DNA of 7,082 bases. It comes from Syntrophorhabdaceae bacterium PtaU1.Bin034 (GTDB taxonomy: Bacteria; Desulfobacterota_G; Syntrophorhabdia; Syntrophorhabdales; WCHB1-27). Below the pieces are notes generated by a model. That model was not told the DNA's origin and did no database searches. It saw only the letters and a program-made list of their open reading frames with translations. Positions 1 to 5,218 of the stretch are shown here, piece by piece. The stretch spans positions 1-7,082 of the forward strand of contig MVRP01000205.1 of NCBI GenBank assembly GCA_002067405.1, written 5' to 3'. The translations under genes were made by a program, and so were the position numbers. Within the stretch, counting starts at the first letter, position 1, and each line of letters begins with the position of its first letter.

Positions 1-84
1 ATATCCCTGATCATCTGCATCGTCCTTCTGTTCTTCTTCCCGCAGCTGGTGCTGTATTTGCCGTCGGTGCTGATGGGGAGCTAG
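1..84 (+). CDS. dctM: TRAP transporter large permease DctM, C-terminal end only
   Basis: This is the final 27 codons and TAG stop of a gene that begins left of the window. The reading is a hydrophobic helix followed by FFFPQLVLYLPSVLMGS. It lines up well with the end of the complete DctM at 3742-5043, which has FLFPQIVLFLPNWLMP, so it is very likely the last transmembrane helix and periplasmic or cytoplasmic tail of a TRAP large permease. Codon use differs from the second copy: 24 of 27 third positions are G or C here, against a mixed pattern in the other DctM. The next gene is a DctP 154 bases downstream, so this permease probably belongs to a first TRAP system whose small permease lies outside the window. 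The family call is firm; the substrate is unknown. Confidence 0.85.
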   Translation: MSLIICIVLLFFFPQLVLYLPSVLMGS

Positions 85-238
85 TTGATTCATTATCAAG
101 GGACGTGGGATGGAAGATGTAGTTTGTGTTAGGTGCCGGTTATGTCAGTAAAATATTCGCAATCTAATCGTCTTACGACGCGCATCAGGAATGCCGAGCT
201 TGTAAGATGATAGAATCAACTCTGTTAGGAGGGGTTTT

Positions 239-1255
239 ATGAAACGTTTCGCTTTGGTTTTGGCTTTGGTCTTTGCTGCGACGTGCCTGATCGTCGGTGT
301 GAGCCCGGCGCAGGAGAAGACCATTTCACTCAGATTCTCGACCTTCTTTCCCCCAACTCACCCGCTTGCCGTAATCACAAACGATTGGTGTAAGGAAGTG
401 GAAAAAAGGACAAACGGCAGGGTGAAGGTGAAGCAGTATGGTGGGGCTACGTTGACGTCGCCTGTGCAGACGTATGATAGTGTCGTTCAGGGTGTTGTGG
501 ATGCGGGAAACATGGTCCTTGGCTATACCATGGGTAAGTTCCCGCTTTCCGAAGTTCTGGATTATCCTCTTGGATATCCGAATGCCACGGTGGCTCACAA
601 GCTGGCAAACGCATACTATGCGAAATTCAAGCCGAAGGAGTTCGACGACGTTAAGGTGATGTATTTCCACGGTCAGACACCGGGTATCCTGCATACCAAG
701 TCCAGGCCGGTAACCAAGCTGGAAGACCTGAAAGGAATGAAGATAAGGACCCAGGGCACTAACGCCAAGTTCATGCAACTGCTGGGGGGCATACCTGTTG
801 CTATGCCCATGGGCGATGCATATGACGCGATCAACAAGGGTGTTGCGGACGGGATTATGTGCGCGGACGAGGTGCTGAAGAGCTGGAAGATCGGCGAAGT
901 GGTAAAATACACGACCCAGAACTATGCCAGTGCATATACTTCAATTTTCCTCGTTGCGATGAACAAGAATAAGTGGGCCAGCATAAAGCCTGAAGACCAG
1001 AAGATCATCGAGCAGATCAACACCGAATGGATCGACAGGTCTGCGAAGGTCTGGGAACAGATCGACAAGGAAGGGCAGGAATTTGCGAAGAAGAGAGGCA
1101 TCAAGGTGACAAAGCTTTCTCCTGAGGAAGATGCCAGATGGGCAGCAAAGGCTCAGCCCCTTTACGATGAATATGTGAAGAATATGAAGGCGAAAGGCCT
1201 TCCTGGAGAAGAAGTGCTGAAGTTCGTCCGCAACTTCTTAAAAACCAACAAGTAG
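239..1255 (+). CDS. dctP: TRAP transporter solute-binding protein, DctP family (first copy)
   Basis: A 338-residue periplasmic binding protein that captures an organic acid and delivers it to a DctQM membrane pair. Residues 1-25 form a Sec signal peptide: MKR, a hydrophobic core, then SPAQ before the mature protein. Family features follow: WCKEVEKRTNGRVKV at about 50-64, GATLT at 69-73, LKGMKIRTQG at 164-173 with Arg170 at the position that in this family normally salt-bridges the substrate carboxylate, VAMPMGDAYDAINKGVADG at 187-205, and a C-terminal helix ending LPGEEVLKFV. Length is typical. The start is fixed by AGGAGG at 227-232, six bases before ATG. It follows a partial dctM, so it may be the binding protein of that upstream system or an extra one. 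It is roughly 60% identical by eye to the second DctP, but pocket segments differ (CADEVLKSW here, AAYEALEGF there), so ligand preference may differ. No sigma-54 or strong sigma-70 promoter was found in 85-238, which fits read-through from the left. Confidence 0.95.
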   Translation: MKRFALVLALVFAATCLIVGVSPAQEKTISLRFSTFFPPTHPLAVITNDWCKEVEKRTNGRVKVKQYGGATLTSPVQTYDSVVQGVVDAGNMVLGYTMGKFPLSEVLDYPLGYPNATVAHKLANAYYAKFKPKEFDDVKVMYFHGQTPGILHTKSRPVTKLEDLKGMKIRTQGTNAKFMQLLGGIPVAMPMGDAYDAINKGVADGIMCADEVLKSWKIGEVVKYTTQNYASAYTSIFLVAMNKNKWASIKPEDQKIIEQINTEWIDRSAKVWEQIDKEGQEFAKKRGIKVTKLSPEEDARWAAKAQPLYDEYVKNMKAKGLPGEEVLKFVRNFLKTNK

Positions 1256-1266
1256 ACTTTATCGGA

Positions 1267-1300
1267 ACTTGTCCCGGACAGATTGCTGTCCGGGACAAGT
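1267..1300 (+). terminator. Perfect 14-bp stem-loop after the first dctP
   Basis: ACTTGTCCCGGACA (1267-1280) is exactly complementary to TGTCCGGGACAAGT (1287-1300), with a six-base loop GATTGC. It starts 11 bases after the dctP stop codon. No run of T follows (the next bases are CTGAATCC), so it is not a textbook Rho-independent terminator. It may be a 3' end stabiliser against exonucleases, a Rho-assisted end, or a weak terminator. The position straight after a highly expressed binding-protein gene fits an mRNA 3' end. Confidence 0.6.
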
Positions 1301-1739
1301 CTGAATCCATTCTCTATATTCCTATTCCCTAGTGAAGAAAGCAGCACCTTGATCATCCGGCTGGAGACGTTATTGCTGATCTCAGTGATTAACGGGGCTT
1401 CAGAAGGGGTGTGTTTCGAAAAAGCACAGCTGTTGCCGAACGGATCGTTTCTTGGCAGCGATCCTGCTTCGGGCTGAATTTGCCGTTGTCACGGCTCGCG
1501 AGCAACGAGTTGCCGGAGAAGAAGGAGACGGTCGACTGTCTTGAATGCGTAGCCCGGTTTCCCGGTGCGATCCAGTTGTCTGATAAAATAGTTCCGGACG
1601 CCGGTGCCGGAGCGTATCGGCCTTCGAACAGCGTTGGTTCGTCTCCGGAGTTTCTGTCCGGTTGGGGCTGCCCTCCGTTTAACGGCTTTCGACAGCAATC
1701 TTTCAATGGTGCCAAAAGTGACAAACTGTGACTCCTTAA
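1301..1739. other. Unassigned block, no convincing gene
   Basis: No intact gene can be supported here. From about 1490 to 1730 the DNA is GC-rich and poor in stop codons, so all three minus-strand frames and one plus-strand frame (1411-1731) stay open together. That pattern is expected from composition and argues against reading any one of them as a gene. None of these translations shows a motif I recognise, and none has a good ribosome binding site. The block could be decayed coding sequence, an interspersed repeat, or upstream regulatory DNA. It contains an imperfect dyad AGTnACA-N3-TGTnACT at 1717-1733. Confidence 0.5.
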
Positions 1740-1829
1740 GAAACATGCACCGGTGAAAAAGTAGCCGCATTGCAGGCCGTTGAGAGAACCTATAAGGAAG
1801 TTAGCAAGAAATTAATAACAGTGGTTTAA
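1740..1829 (+). pseudogene. Possible orphan 3' end of a decayed gene
   Basis: One plus-strand frame from just after an in-frame TAA (1737-1739) to TAA at 1827-1829 gives 29 residues with a protein-like, helix-forming character: EKVAALQAVERTYKEVSKKL followed by ITVV. The composition (Glu/Lys spacing, hydrophobic heptad-like positions) resembles a real C-terminal helix more than random translation. There is no plausible start or ribosome binding site. A hairpin with a T-tract begins three bases after the stop, which is where a terminator would sit. Together these suggest the surviving tail of a gene whose front was lost or frame-shifted in 1301-1739. The family is not recognised, and chance is a real alternative for so short a stretch. 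Confidence 0.25.
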
Positions 1830-1831
1830 CA

Positions 1832-1871
1832 TGGAGAACTCGCTTATCGCTGACGAATTCTCCACTTTTTT
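1832..1871 (+). terminator. Hairpin plus T6, likely Rho-independent terminator
   Basis: TGGAGAACTCG (1832-1842) pairs with CGAATTCTCCA (1854-1864) over 11 positions with one C/A mismatch, an 11-base loop, then C and TTTTTT (1866-1871). This has the form of an intrinsic terminator on the + strand and would close any transcript coming from the left. An alternative is an enhancer-binding-protein site: the dyad centre (1848) is about 111 bases upstream of the start site predicted from the sigma-54 promoter at 1933-1948, within the usual range for such sites. It could serve both roles. Confidence 0.5.
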
Positions 1872-1932
1872 CGTTATAGCCTGTATCTTGACCGAGCCAA
1901 TCGAAAAACGCCGATCTCTCAGAATGTTCGGA

Positions 1933-1948
1933 TGGCATTTGATTTGCA
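1933..1948 (+). promoter_or_regulatory. Sigma-54 (-24/-12) promoter for the second TRAP operon
   Basis: TGGCATTTGATTTGCA matches the RpoN consensus TGGCAYRN4TTGCW at all but one specified position, with the required ten bases between the invariant GG (1934-1935) and GC (1946-1947). Transcription should start near 1959, leaving a leader of about 256 bases before the dctP at 2215. No other GG-N10-GC match of this quality was found in the intergenic regions by eye. Sigma-54 promoters depend on an ATP-driven enhancer-binding protein, so the operon is probably induced by a specific signal. The regulator is not in the window. Confidence 0.6.
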
Positions 1949-1996
1949 CAAAAGCACGGACAAACTAAAAGACGACATATTGTGAGAAAAAATATA

Positions 1997-2025
1997 TTGA
2001 CAATAGGGGGTCGTAATTCTATACG
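1997..2025 (+). promoter_or_regulatory. Possible sigma-70 promoter in the dctP leader
   Basis: TTGACA (1997-2002) is a perfect -35 hexamer. Seventeen bases later TATACG (2020-2025) is a 4 of 6 match to the -10 hexamer and lacks the important final T. TACGAT at 2022-2027 is an alternative with a 19-base spacer. If active it gives a second, basal start for the dctPQM operon downstream of the sigma-54 site. The -35 is strong and the -10 is weak, so this is a moderate call. Confidence 0.4.
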
Positions 2026-2035
2026 ATATCATTAC
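2013..2035. promoter_or_regulatory. Interrupted inverted repeat over the -10 region, operator-like
   Basis: GTAAT (2013-2017) and ATTAC (2031-2035) form perfect outer arms, with inner TAT and ATA also symmetric, giving 16 of 22 paired positions about a centre at 2024. It covers the candidate -10 hexamer, the place where a repressor dimer would block initiation. No regulator family can be named from this alone. Confidence 0.3.
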
Positions 2036-2064
2036 ACAATTTGCGGCTCGTAAATAAGGGTTGC

Positions 2065-2080
2065 GCTGATGCAGATCAGC
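2065..2080 (+). other. Small hairpin in the operon leader
   Basis: GCTGAT and ATCAGC form a perfect 6-bp stem with a four-base loop GCAG in the untranslated leader, 135 bases before the dctP start. No T-tract follows. It may be an RNA structure element or a protein site; no riboswitch class is recognisable. Confidence 0.25.
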
Positions 2081-2165
2081 AGGACGATTATTTTAACGGG
2101 GAGTGTCGCAAATAGTGGTAGGGGAGTTGGTTTTCCAGGTGAGGGGTAGAACCGGACCTTCGAAA

Positions 2166-2179
2166 TAGGTCGTAGGTCG
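2166..2179 (+). repeat. Tandem heptanucleotide duplication TAGGTCG
   Basis: TAGGTCG occurs twice back to back, 36 bases before the dctP start and inside its leader. It is either a chance duplication or a direct-repeat binding site. The window holds two other tandem heptamer pairs, at 6829-6842 and 6843-6856. Confidence 0.4.
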
Positions 2180-2214
2180 ACTCACCAAAAACAAAACTAC
2201 AAAGGGGAGGAATT

Positions 2215-3243
2215 ATGAGAGGAGCGAGTAGTGCGAAAGTAGTCGTATTGGCTATCTGTTTTTCCTTGATGGGCTTTGTCTTCCAGGGCCACGCAGCCGA
2301 GAAAGTGGTGACAATCAAGGTGGCAAACTGGTTTCCGATTGCTCATAAGCAGACACCTCTACTGGAAAGCTGGTGCAAAGAGGTGGAGAAGAGGAGCAAC
2401 GGCAAGGTAAAAGTAAACTACTATCCCGCCGGCACCCTGGTCCCCGCGGCTCAGAGCTACGATGCGGTGACAAGAGGCATTTCCGATGTGGGCAACCACG
2501 TCCTCGGGTACACTGTGGGAAGATTTCCGCTTACCGAAGTGCTTGACCTTCCTCACGGATATCCGAACAACACGGTTCCCACGGAACTTGCCAATGCCTT
2601 TTATGCCAAATTCAAGCCGAAGGAATTTAATGATGTGAAGGTGCTATGGTTCCACGGGCAGGCGCCTGGGCTGGTGCATACAAAATCAAAACCGGTTAAC
2701 AAACTTGAAGATCTTAAGGGCTTAAAGATGAGGACATACGGCTCCAATGCGAAGCTCATGGGGTTACTCGGCGGGGCGCCGGTGGCCATGCCGATGACCG
2801 ATGTATACGACTCGCTTTCAAGGGGCGTGGCTGATGGCCTGATGGCTGCCTATGAAGCGCTGGAAGGCTTCCGGATTGGTGAGCAGATAAAGTACTCTAC
2901 GGAGAACTACGGAACTTCCTATACCGCCATTTTTGTTGTCGTCATGAACAAGGACAAATGGAATTCTCTCCCTCCGGACGTGCAGAAGGTAATAGATGAG
3001 ATGAGCCTGGAATATGCCAAAAAATATGCAGCCATGTGGGATGACATCGAAAAGCATGGCAAAGAATACATGATAAAGAGAGGCGGTAAGATCATACCTC
3101 TGTCGGCAGCAGAGGAAACCAAATGGGTAGAAAAGGCACAACCACTCTTCAACGACTACGTCAAAAGGATGAAGGAAAAGAACCTTCCCGGCGATGAGGC
3201 GCTGAAGTTCGTACGCGATTACCTGAAACCCTACAAGAAGTAG
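2215..3243 (+). CDS. dctP: TRAP transporter solute-binding protein, DctP family (second copy)
   Basis: A 342-residue periplasmic binding protein and the first gene of a complete dctPQM operon. A Sec signal peptide spans about residues 1-28 (basic start, hydrophobic core VVVLAICFSLMGFVF, cleavage likely after GHAA). Family landmarks are WCKEVEKRSNGKVKV at 53-67, GTLVP at 73-77, LKGLKMRTYG at 167-176 with the substrate-carboxylate Arg at 173, VAMPMTDVYDSLSRGVADG at 190-208 and the C-terminal LPGDEALKFV. GGGGAGG at 2204-2210 is four bases from ATG and fixes the start. It aligns without gaps to the first DctP from about residue 53 to the end. It differs at the likely pocket: residues 209-220 read LMAAYEALEGFR. 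Substrate is probably a mono- or dicarboxylate, but this cannot be read from sequence. Expression is likely driven by the sigma-54 promoter at 1933. Confidence 0.96.
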   Translation: MRGASSAKVVVLAICFSLMGFVFQGHAAEKVVTIKVANWFPIAHKQTPLLESWCKEVEKRSNGKVKVNYYPAGTLVPAAQSYDAVTRGISDVGNHVLGYTVGRFPLTEVLDLPHGYPNNTVPTELANAFYAKFKPKEFNDVKVLWFHGQAPGLVHTKSKPVNKLEDLKGLKMRTYGSNAKLMGLLGGAPVAMPMTDVYDSLSRGVADGLMAAYEALEGFRIGEQIKYSTENYGTSYTAIFVVVMNKDKWNSLPPDVQKVIDEMSLEYAKKYAAMWDDIEKHGKEYMIKRGGKIIPLSAAEETKWVEKAQPLFNDYVKRMKEKNLPGDEALKFVRDYLKPYKK

Positions 3244-3263
3244 ATTTTTGCGGGGGTGAAAGA

Positions 3264-3749
3264 ATGGAGGGATTGCGCAAAGTCGTTTTTAGGATCGCCA
3301 AGTTGATGGACGTCGTCGGGGGAGTGGTACTTACCTTCATGATGCTCATCACTGTTCTTGATGTCATTCTGCGGTTTATAGGAAAACCGATTACAGGGAC
3401 GTACGAACTGGTTTTCCTTGGAGGGGCCGTTGTGATCGGTTGCGCAATCCCCCGTACTTCCTGGGAAGGCGCACACGTATGTGTTGATTTTGCCGTAGGG
3501 CGCTTTTCCGCGACTCTTCAAAAAACAATGGCAGTGTTCACTCGTTTATGCGGCATGACGTTCTTTTTTCTGCTCGGATGGAACCTCTTTGCACTGGGAA
3601 CCACCCTTTACAACAAGGAAGAGGTTTCTCTTACGTTGCATGTGCCCATTTACCCTGTAGCCTATATTCTCGGGGTATGTGCCTATGTCGAATGCCTAGT
3701 TCTTCTGGCACTTCTTATTCTAAACTGGCGGGAGGTGGGCCATGAGTGA
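3264..3749 (+). CDS. dctQ: TRAP transporter small permease, DctQ family
   Basis: A 161-residue inner-membrane protein that pairs with DctM to form the TRAP channel complex. Four hydrophobic segments are visible at about 17-38, 47-64, 88-112 and 128-152, the usual DctQ topology and length. The conserved stretch after helix 1, VLDVILRFIGKPITGTYEL (31-49), carries the family Arg and Gly-x-Pro pattern, and HVCVDF at 71-76 matches the short conserved motif after helix 2. The start follows GGGGGTG at 3252-3258 by five bases. It lies 20 bases after dctP and overlaps dctM by 8 bases, so the three are co-transcribed and dctQ and dctM are probably translationally coupled. Confidence 0.94.
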   Translation: MEGLRKVVFRIAKLMDVVGGVVLTFMMLITVLDVILRFIGKPITGTYELVFLGGAVVIGCAIPRTSWEGAHVCVDFAVGRFSATLQKTMAVFTRLCGMTFFFLLGWNLFALGTTLYNKEEVSLTLHVPIYPVAYILGVCAYVECLVLLALLILNWREVGHE

Positions 3750-5043
3750 GGTGGGTATAGGCGTTATCGCCCTTGTTGTCTTGTTGGCTTTTTTTATGAC
3801 CGGCATCGAGCTTGCCTTTGCAATGGGCATTATCGGCGTGGTCGGATTTGCTTATGTTGTCAATGTGAAAGCAGCCATGGGGCTTATGGCGAATGATTTC
3901 TTTGATGCCCTGGCATCCTACGGCCTGACAGTTATCCCTCTGTTTGTTCTTATGGGTCAGATAGCGTTTAATGCAGGTATCGCCAAGCGGCTCTATGATT
4001 GTGCCCATAAATTTCTCGGACATATTCCCGGAGGTATGGCAATTGCGACGGTTGCGGGTGCGACTGCATTTAAGGCGATCTGTGGATCGGTTGCCGCCAC
4101 CTCTGCGACGTTTGCCAGTGTTGCGGTGCCGGAGATGACAAAGTTCGGCTATCACAAGAAACTTTCAACGGGTATTGTGGCGACGGTAGGCACCCTTGGT
4201 GTGCTTATTCCTCCCAGTGTTGTGCTTATTGTTTTCGGCATAATAACCCAGTTGTCCATCGGAAGGCTTTTTCTGGCGGGGATCATTCCGGGTCTCCTCA
4301 TCGCTTTCTTTTTCGTAGTCGTCATTTTTGGATGGTGCAAGATAAACCCCAGCCTTGGACCAAAAAGTGACAAATTCACGTGGGGTGAAAGGGCGAAGAC
4401 GCTTCCTGATGTGATCTGGCCCATAGTAATCTTCTTCGTGATCATTATCGGGCTTATGCAGGGGGTTTTTACACCGACCGAGGCAGGCAGCATTGGTGCT
4501 TTTGCGGTACTCCTCTTGTGCTTACTTAAGAGGAACATCAATTTTAAGGGCTACATAAAATCCGTCCAGGAATCGCTGAGAACAGCGTGCATGGTGCTGC
4601 TGCTTATTGCGACTTCTAACATCCTCGGCCATTTTATTGCTGTTACAAATATCCCCAATTACATGGGTGAGTGGGTTCTGGGTCTGAAAATGCCTGCGGC
4701 TCTCATCATGGTCCTTTGCTTCCTGGTGTACCTCCTTGGTGGCTCGTTTATCGACGATATGGCTTTCATGATTTTGGCAACACCCATATTTTTCCCGATC
4801 ATGACAAAATTGGGGTATGATCCGTTGCTGGTAGGGATAATAGTAGCACTTACCGTATGCATCGGGTCAGTTATTCCTCCGGTTGCGATCTGCGTCTTTA
4901 TTGTAAGGAATATCACGAAAGTCCCTATGGGTGTGATTTACAGCGGGGTATATCCGTTCCTGATCTCGCTGGTTCTTGTTGTGATCCTCACGTTCCTGTT
5001 TCCTCAAATAGTTCTGTTTCTGCCAAACTGGCTAATGCCTTAA
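3742..5043 (+). CDS. dctM: TRAP transporter large permease, DctM family
   Basis: A 433-residue inner-membrane permease that carries the substrate with a cation, normally sodium in this family. It has the full DctM length, with about a dozen hydrophobic segments. Recognisable family motifs are GGMAIATVAGATAFKAICGS at 97-116, GTLGVLIPPS at 150-159, FTPTEAGSIGA at 243-253, FIDDMAFMILATPIFFPI at 336-353 and IGSVIPPVA at 374-382. The two IPP segments mark the pseudo-symmetric halves of the ion-transporter fold. The ATG lies inside the end of dctQ, preceded by GGAGGTGG at 3731-3738. Its C-terminus resembles the partial DctM at 1-84, so the two TRAP systems are paralogues. No terminator is visible after the stop. 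Confidence 0.96.
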   Translation: MSEVGIGVIALVVLLAFFMTGIELAFAMGIIGVVGFAYVVNVKAAMGLMANDFFDALASYGLTVIPLFVLMGQIAFNAGIAKRLYDCAHKFLGHIPGGMAIATVAGATAFKAICGSVAATSATFASVAVPEMTKFGYHKKLSTGIVATVGTLGVLIPPSVVLIVFGIITQLSIGRLFLAGIIPGLLIAFFFVVVIFGWCKINPSLGPKSDKFTWGERAKTLPDVIWPIVIFFVIIIGLMQGVFTPTEAGSIGAFAVLLLCLLKRNINFKGYIKSVQESLRTACMVLLLIATSNILGHFIAVTNIPNYMGEWVLGLKMPAALIMVLCFLVYLLGGSFIDDMAFMILATPIFFPIMTKLGYDPLLVGIIVALTVCIGSVIPPVAICVFIVRNITKVPMGVIYSGVYPFLISLVLVVILTFLFPQIVLFLPNWLMP

Positions 5044-5095
5044 CGAGAATCATGTGCTTATATGTGTGAAAGTGTGAAAAGAGAGATTTGAATGA

Positions 5096-5206
5096 GTGAT
5101 TACTGTAAAAACAGCGGAAGACGTGTGGGTCTTCGTTGCTGATTACTATACCCCGTTCGTCATCGTCTTCAGCGCGCGGAAGGACATGGAAAAGAGGGTA
5201 AATTGA
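5096..5206 (+). CDS. Possible 36-residue small protein between dctM and the ligase
   Basis: A GTG-initiated frame ends at TGA, 12 bases before the ligase ATG. It contains a hydrophobic centre, VWVFVADYYTPFVIVF, between an acidic N-terminal part (ITVKTAED) and a basic tail (SARKDMEKRVN). The residue pattern looks like a genuine polypeptide and could be a short membrane-associated peptide, a leader peptide, or the surviving fragment of a larger gene. The start is uncertain: an in-frame TGA directly precedes GTG, and only a weak GAGAG (5081-5085) lies ten bases upstream. Its stop is close to the ligase ribosome site, so translation could be coupled. The family is not recognised. Confidence 0.3.
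   Translation: MITVKTAEDVWVFVADYYTPFVIVFSARKDMEKRVN
5097..5147 (+). repeat. Direct repeat TGATTACT flanking a small hairpin
   Basis: TGATTACT occurs at 5097-5104 and 5140-5147, 43 bases apart (about four helical turns). Between them GAAGAC (5117-5122) and GTCTTC (5129-5134) form a 6-bp stem with a six-base loop, and CTGT-AAAA-ACAG (5103-5114) is a short dyad. This could be a control region for the ligase gene. It overlaps the small ORF at 5096-5206, so both interpretations cannot be given full weight. Confidence 0.3.
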
Positions 5207-5218
5207 GGGAGGAAAGAG

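Noticed and set aside
85..99. TTGAT/ATCAA inverted repeat after the partial dctM
   Set aside because: Only five A/T-rich pairs with no T-tract; too weak to call a terminator.
326..778. A 150-residue minus-strand frame
   Set aside because: It is entirely antisense to the first dctP, a clear family member, and shows no domain of its own.
1411..1731. A 106-residue plus-strand frame
   Set aside because: No ribosome binding site or recognisable domain; the opposite strand is open in all frames over the same bases, so the openness is compositional.
1389..1770. Minus-strand frames of 111 and 93 residues
   Set aside because: They overlap each other in different frames, lack start signals and show no family motif.
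1831..1968. A 45-codon ATG frame directly after the possible gene tail
   Set aside because: It has no ribosome binding site, runs through the terminator hairpin and T-tract, and covers the sigma-54 promoter, which explain the sequence better.
4361..4375. AAAAGTGACAAA inside dctM resembling the same string at 1714-1725
   Set aside because: One copy is inside a conserved coding region and the shared string is short; chance similarity is the simplest explanation.
5103..5114. CTGT-AAAA-ACAG as a LexA-type SOS box
   Set aside because: The half-sites match, but the spacing is four bases rather than eight, and no SOS gene follows.
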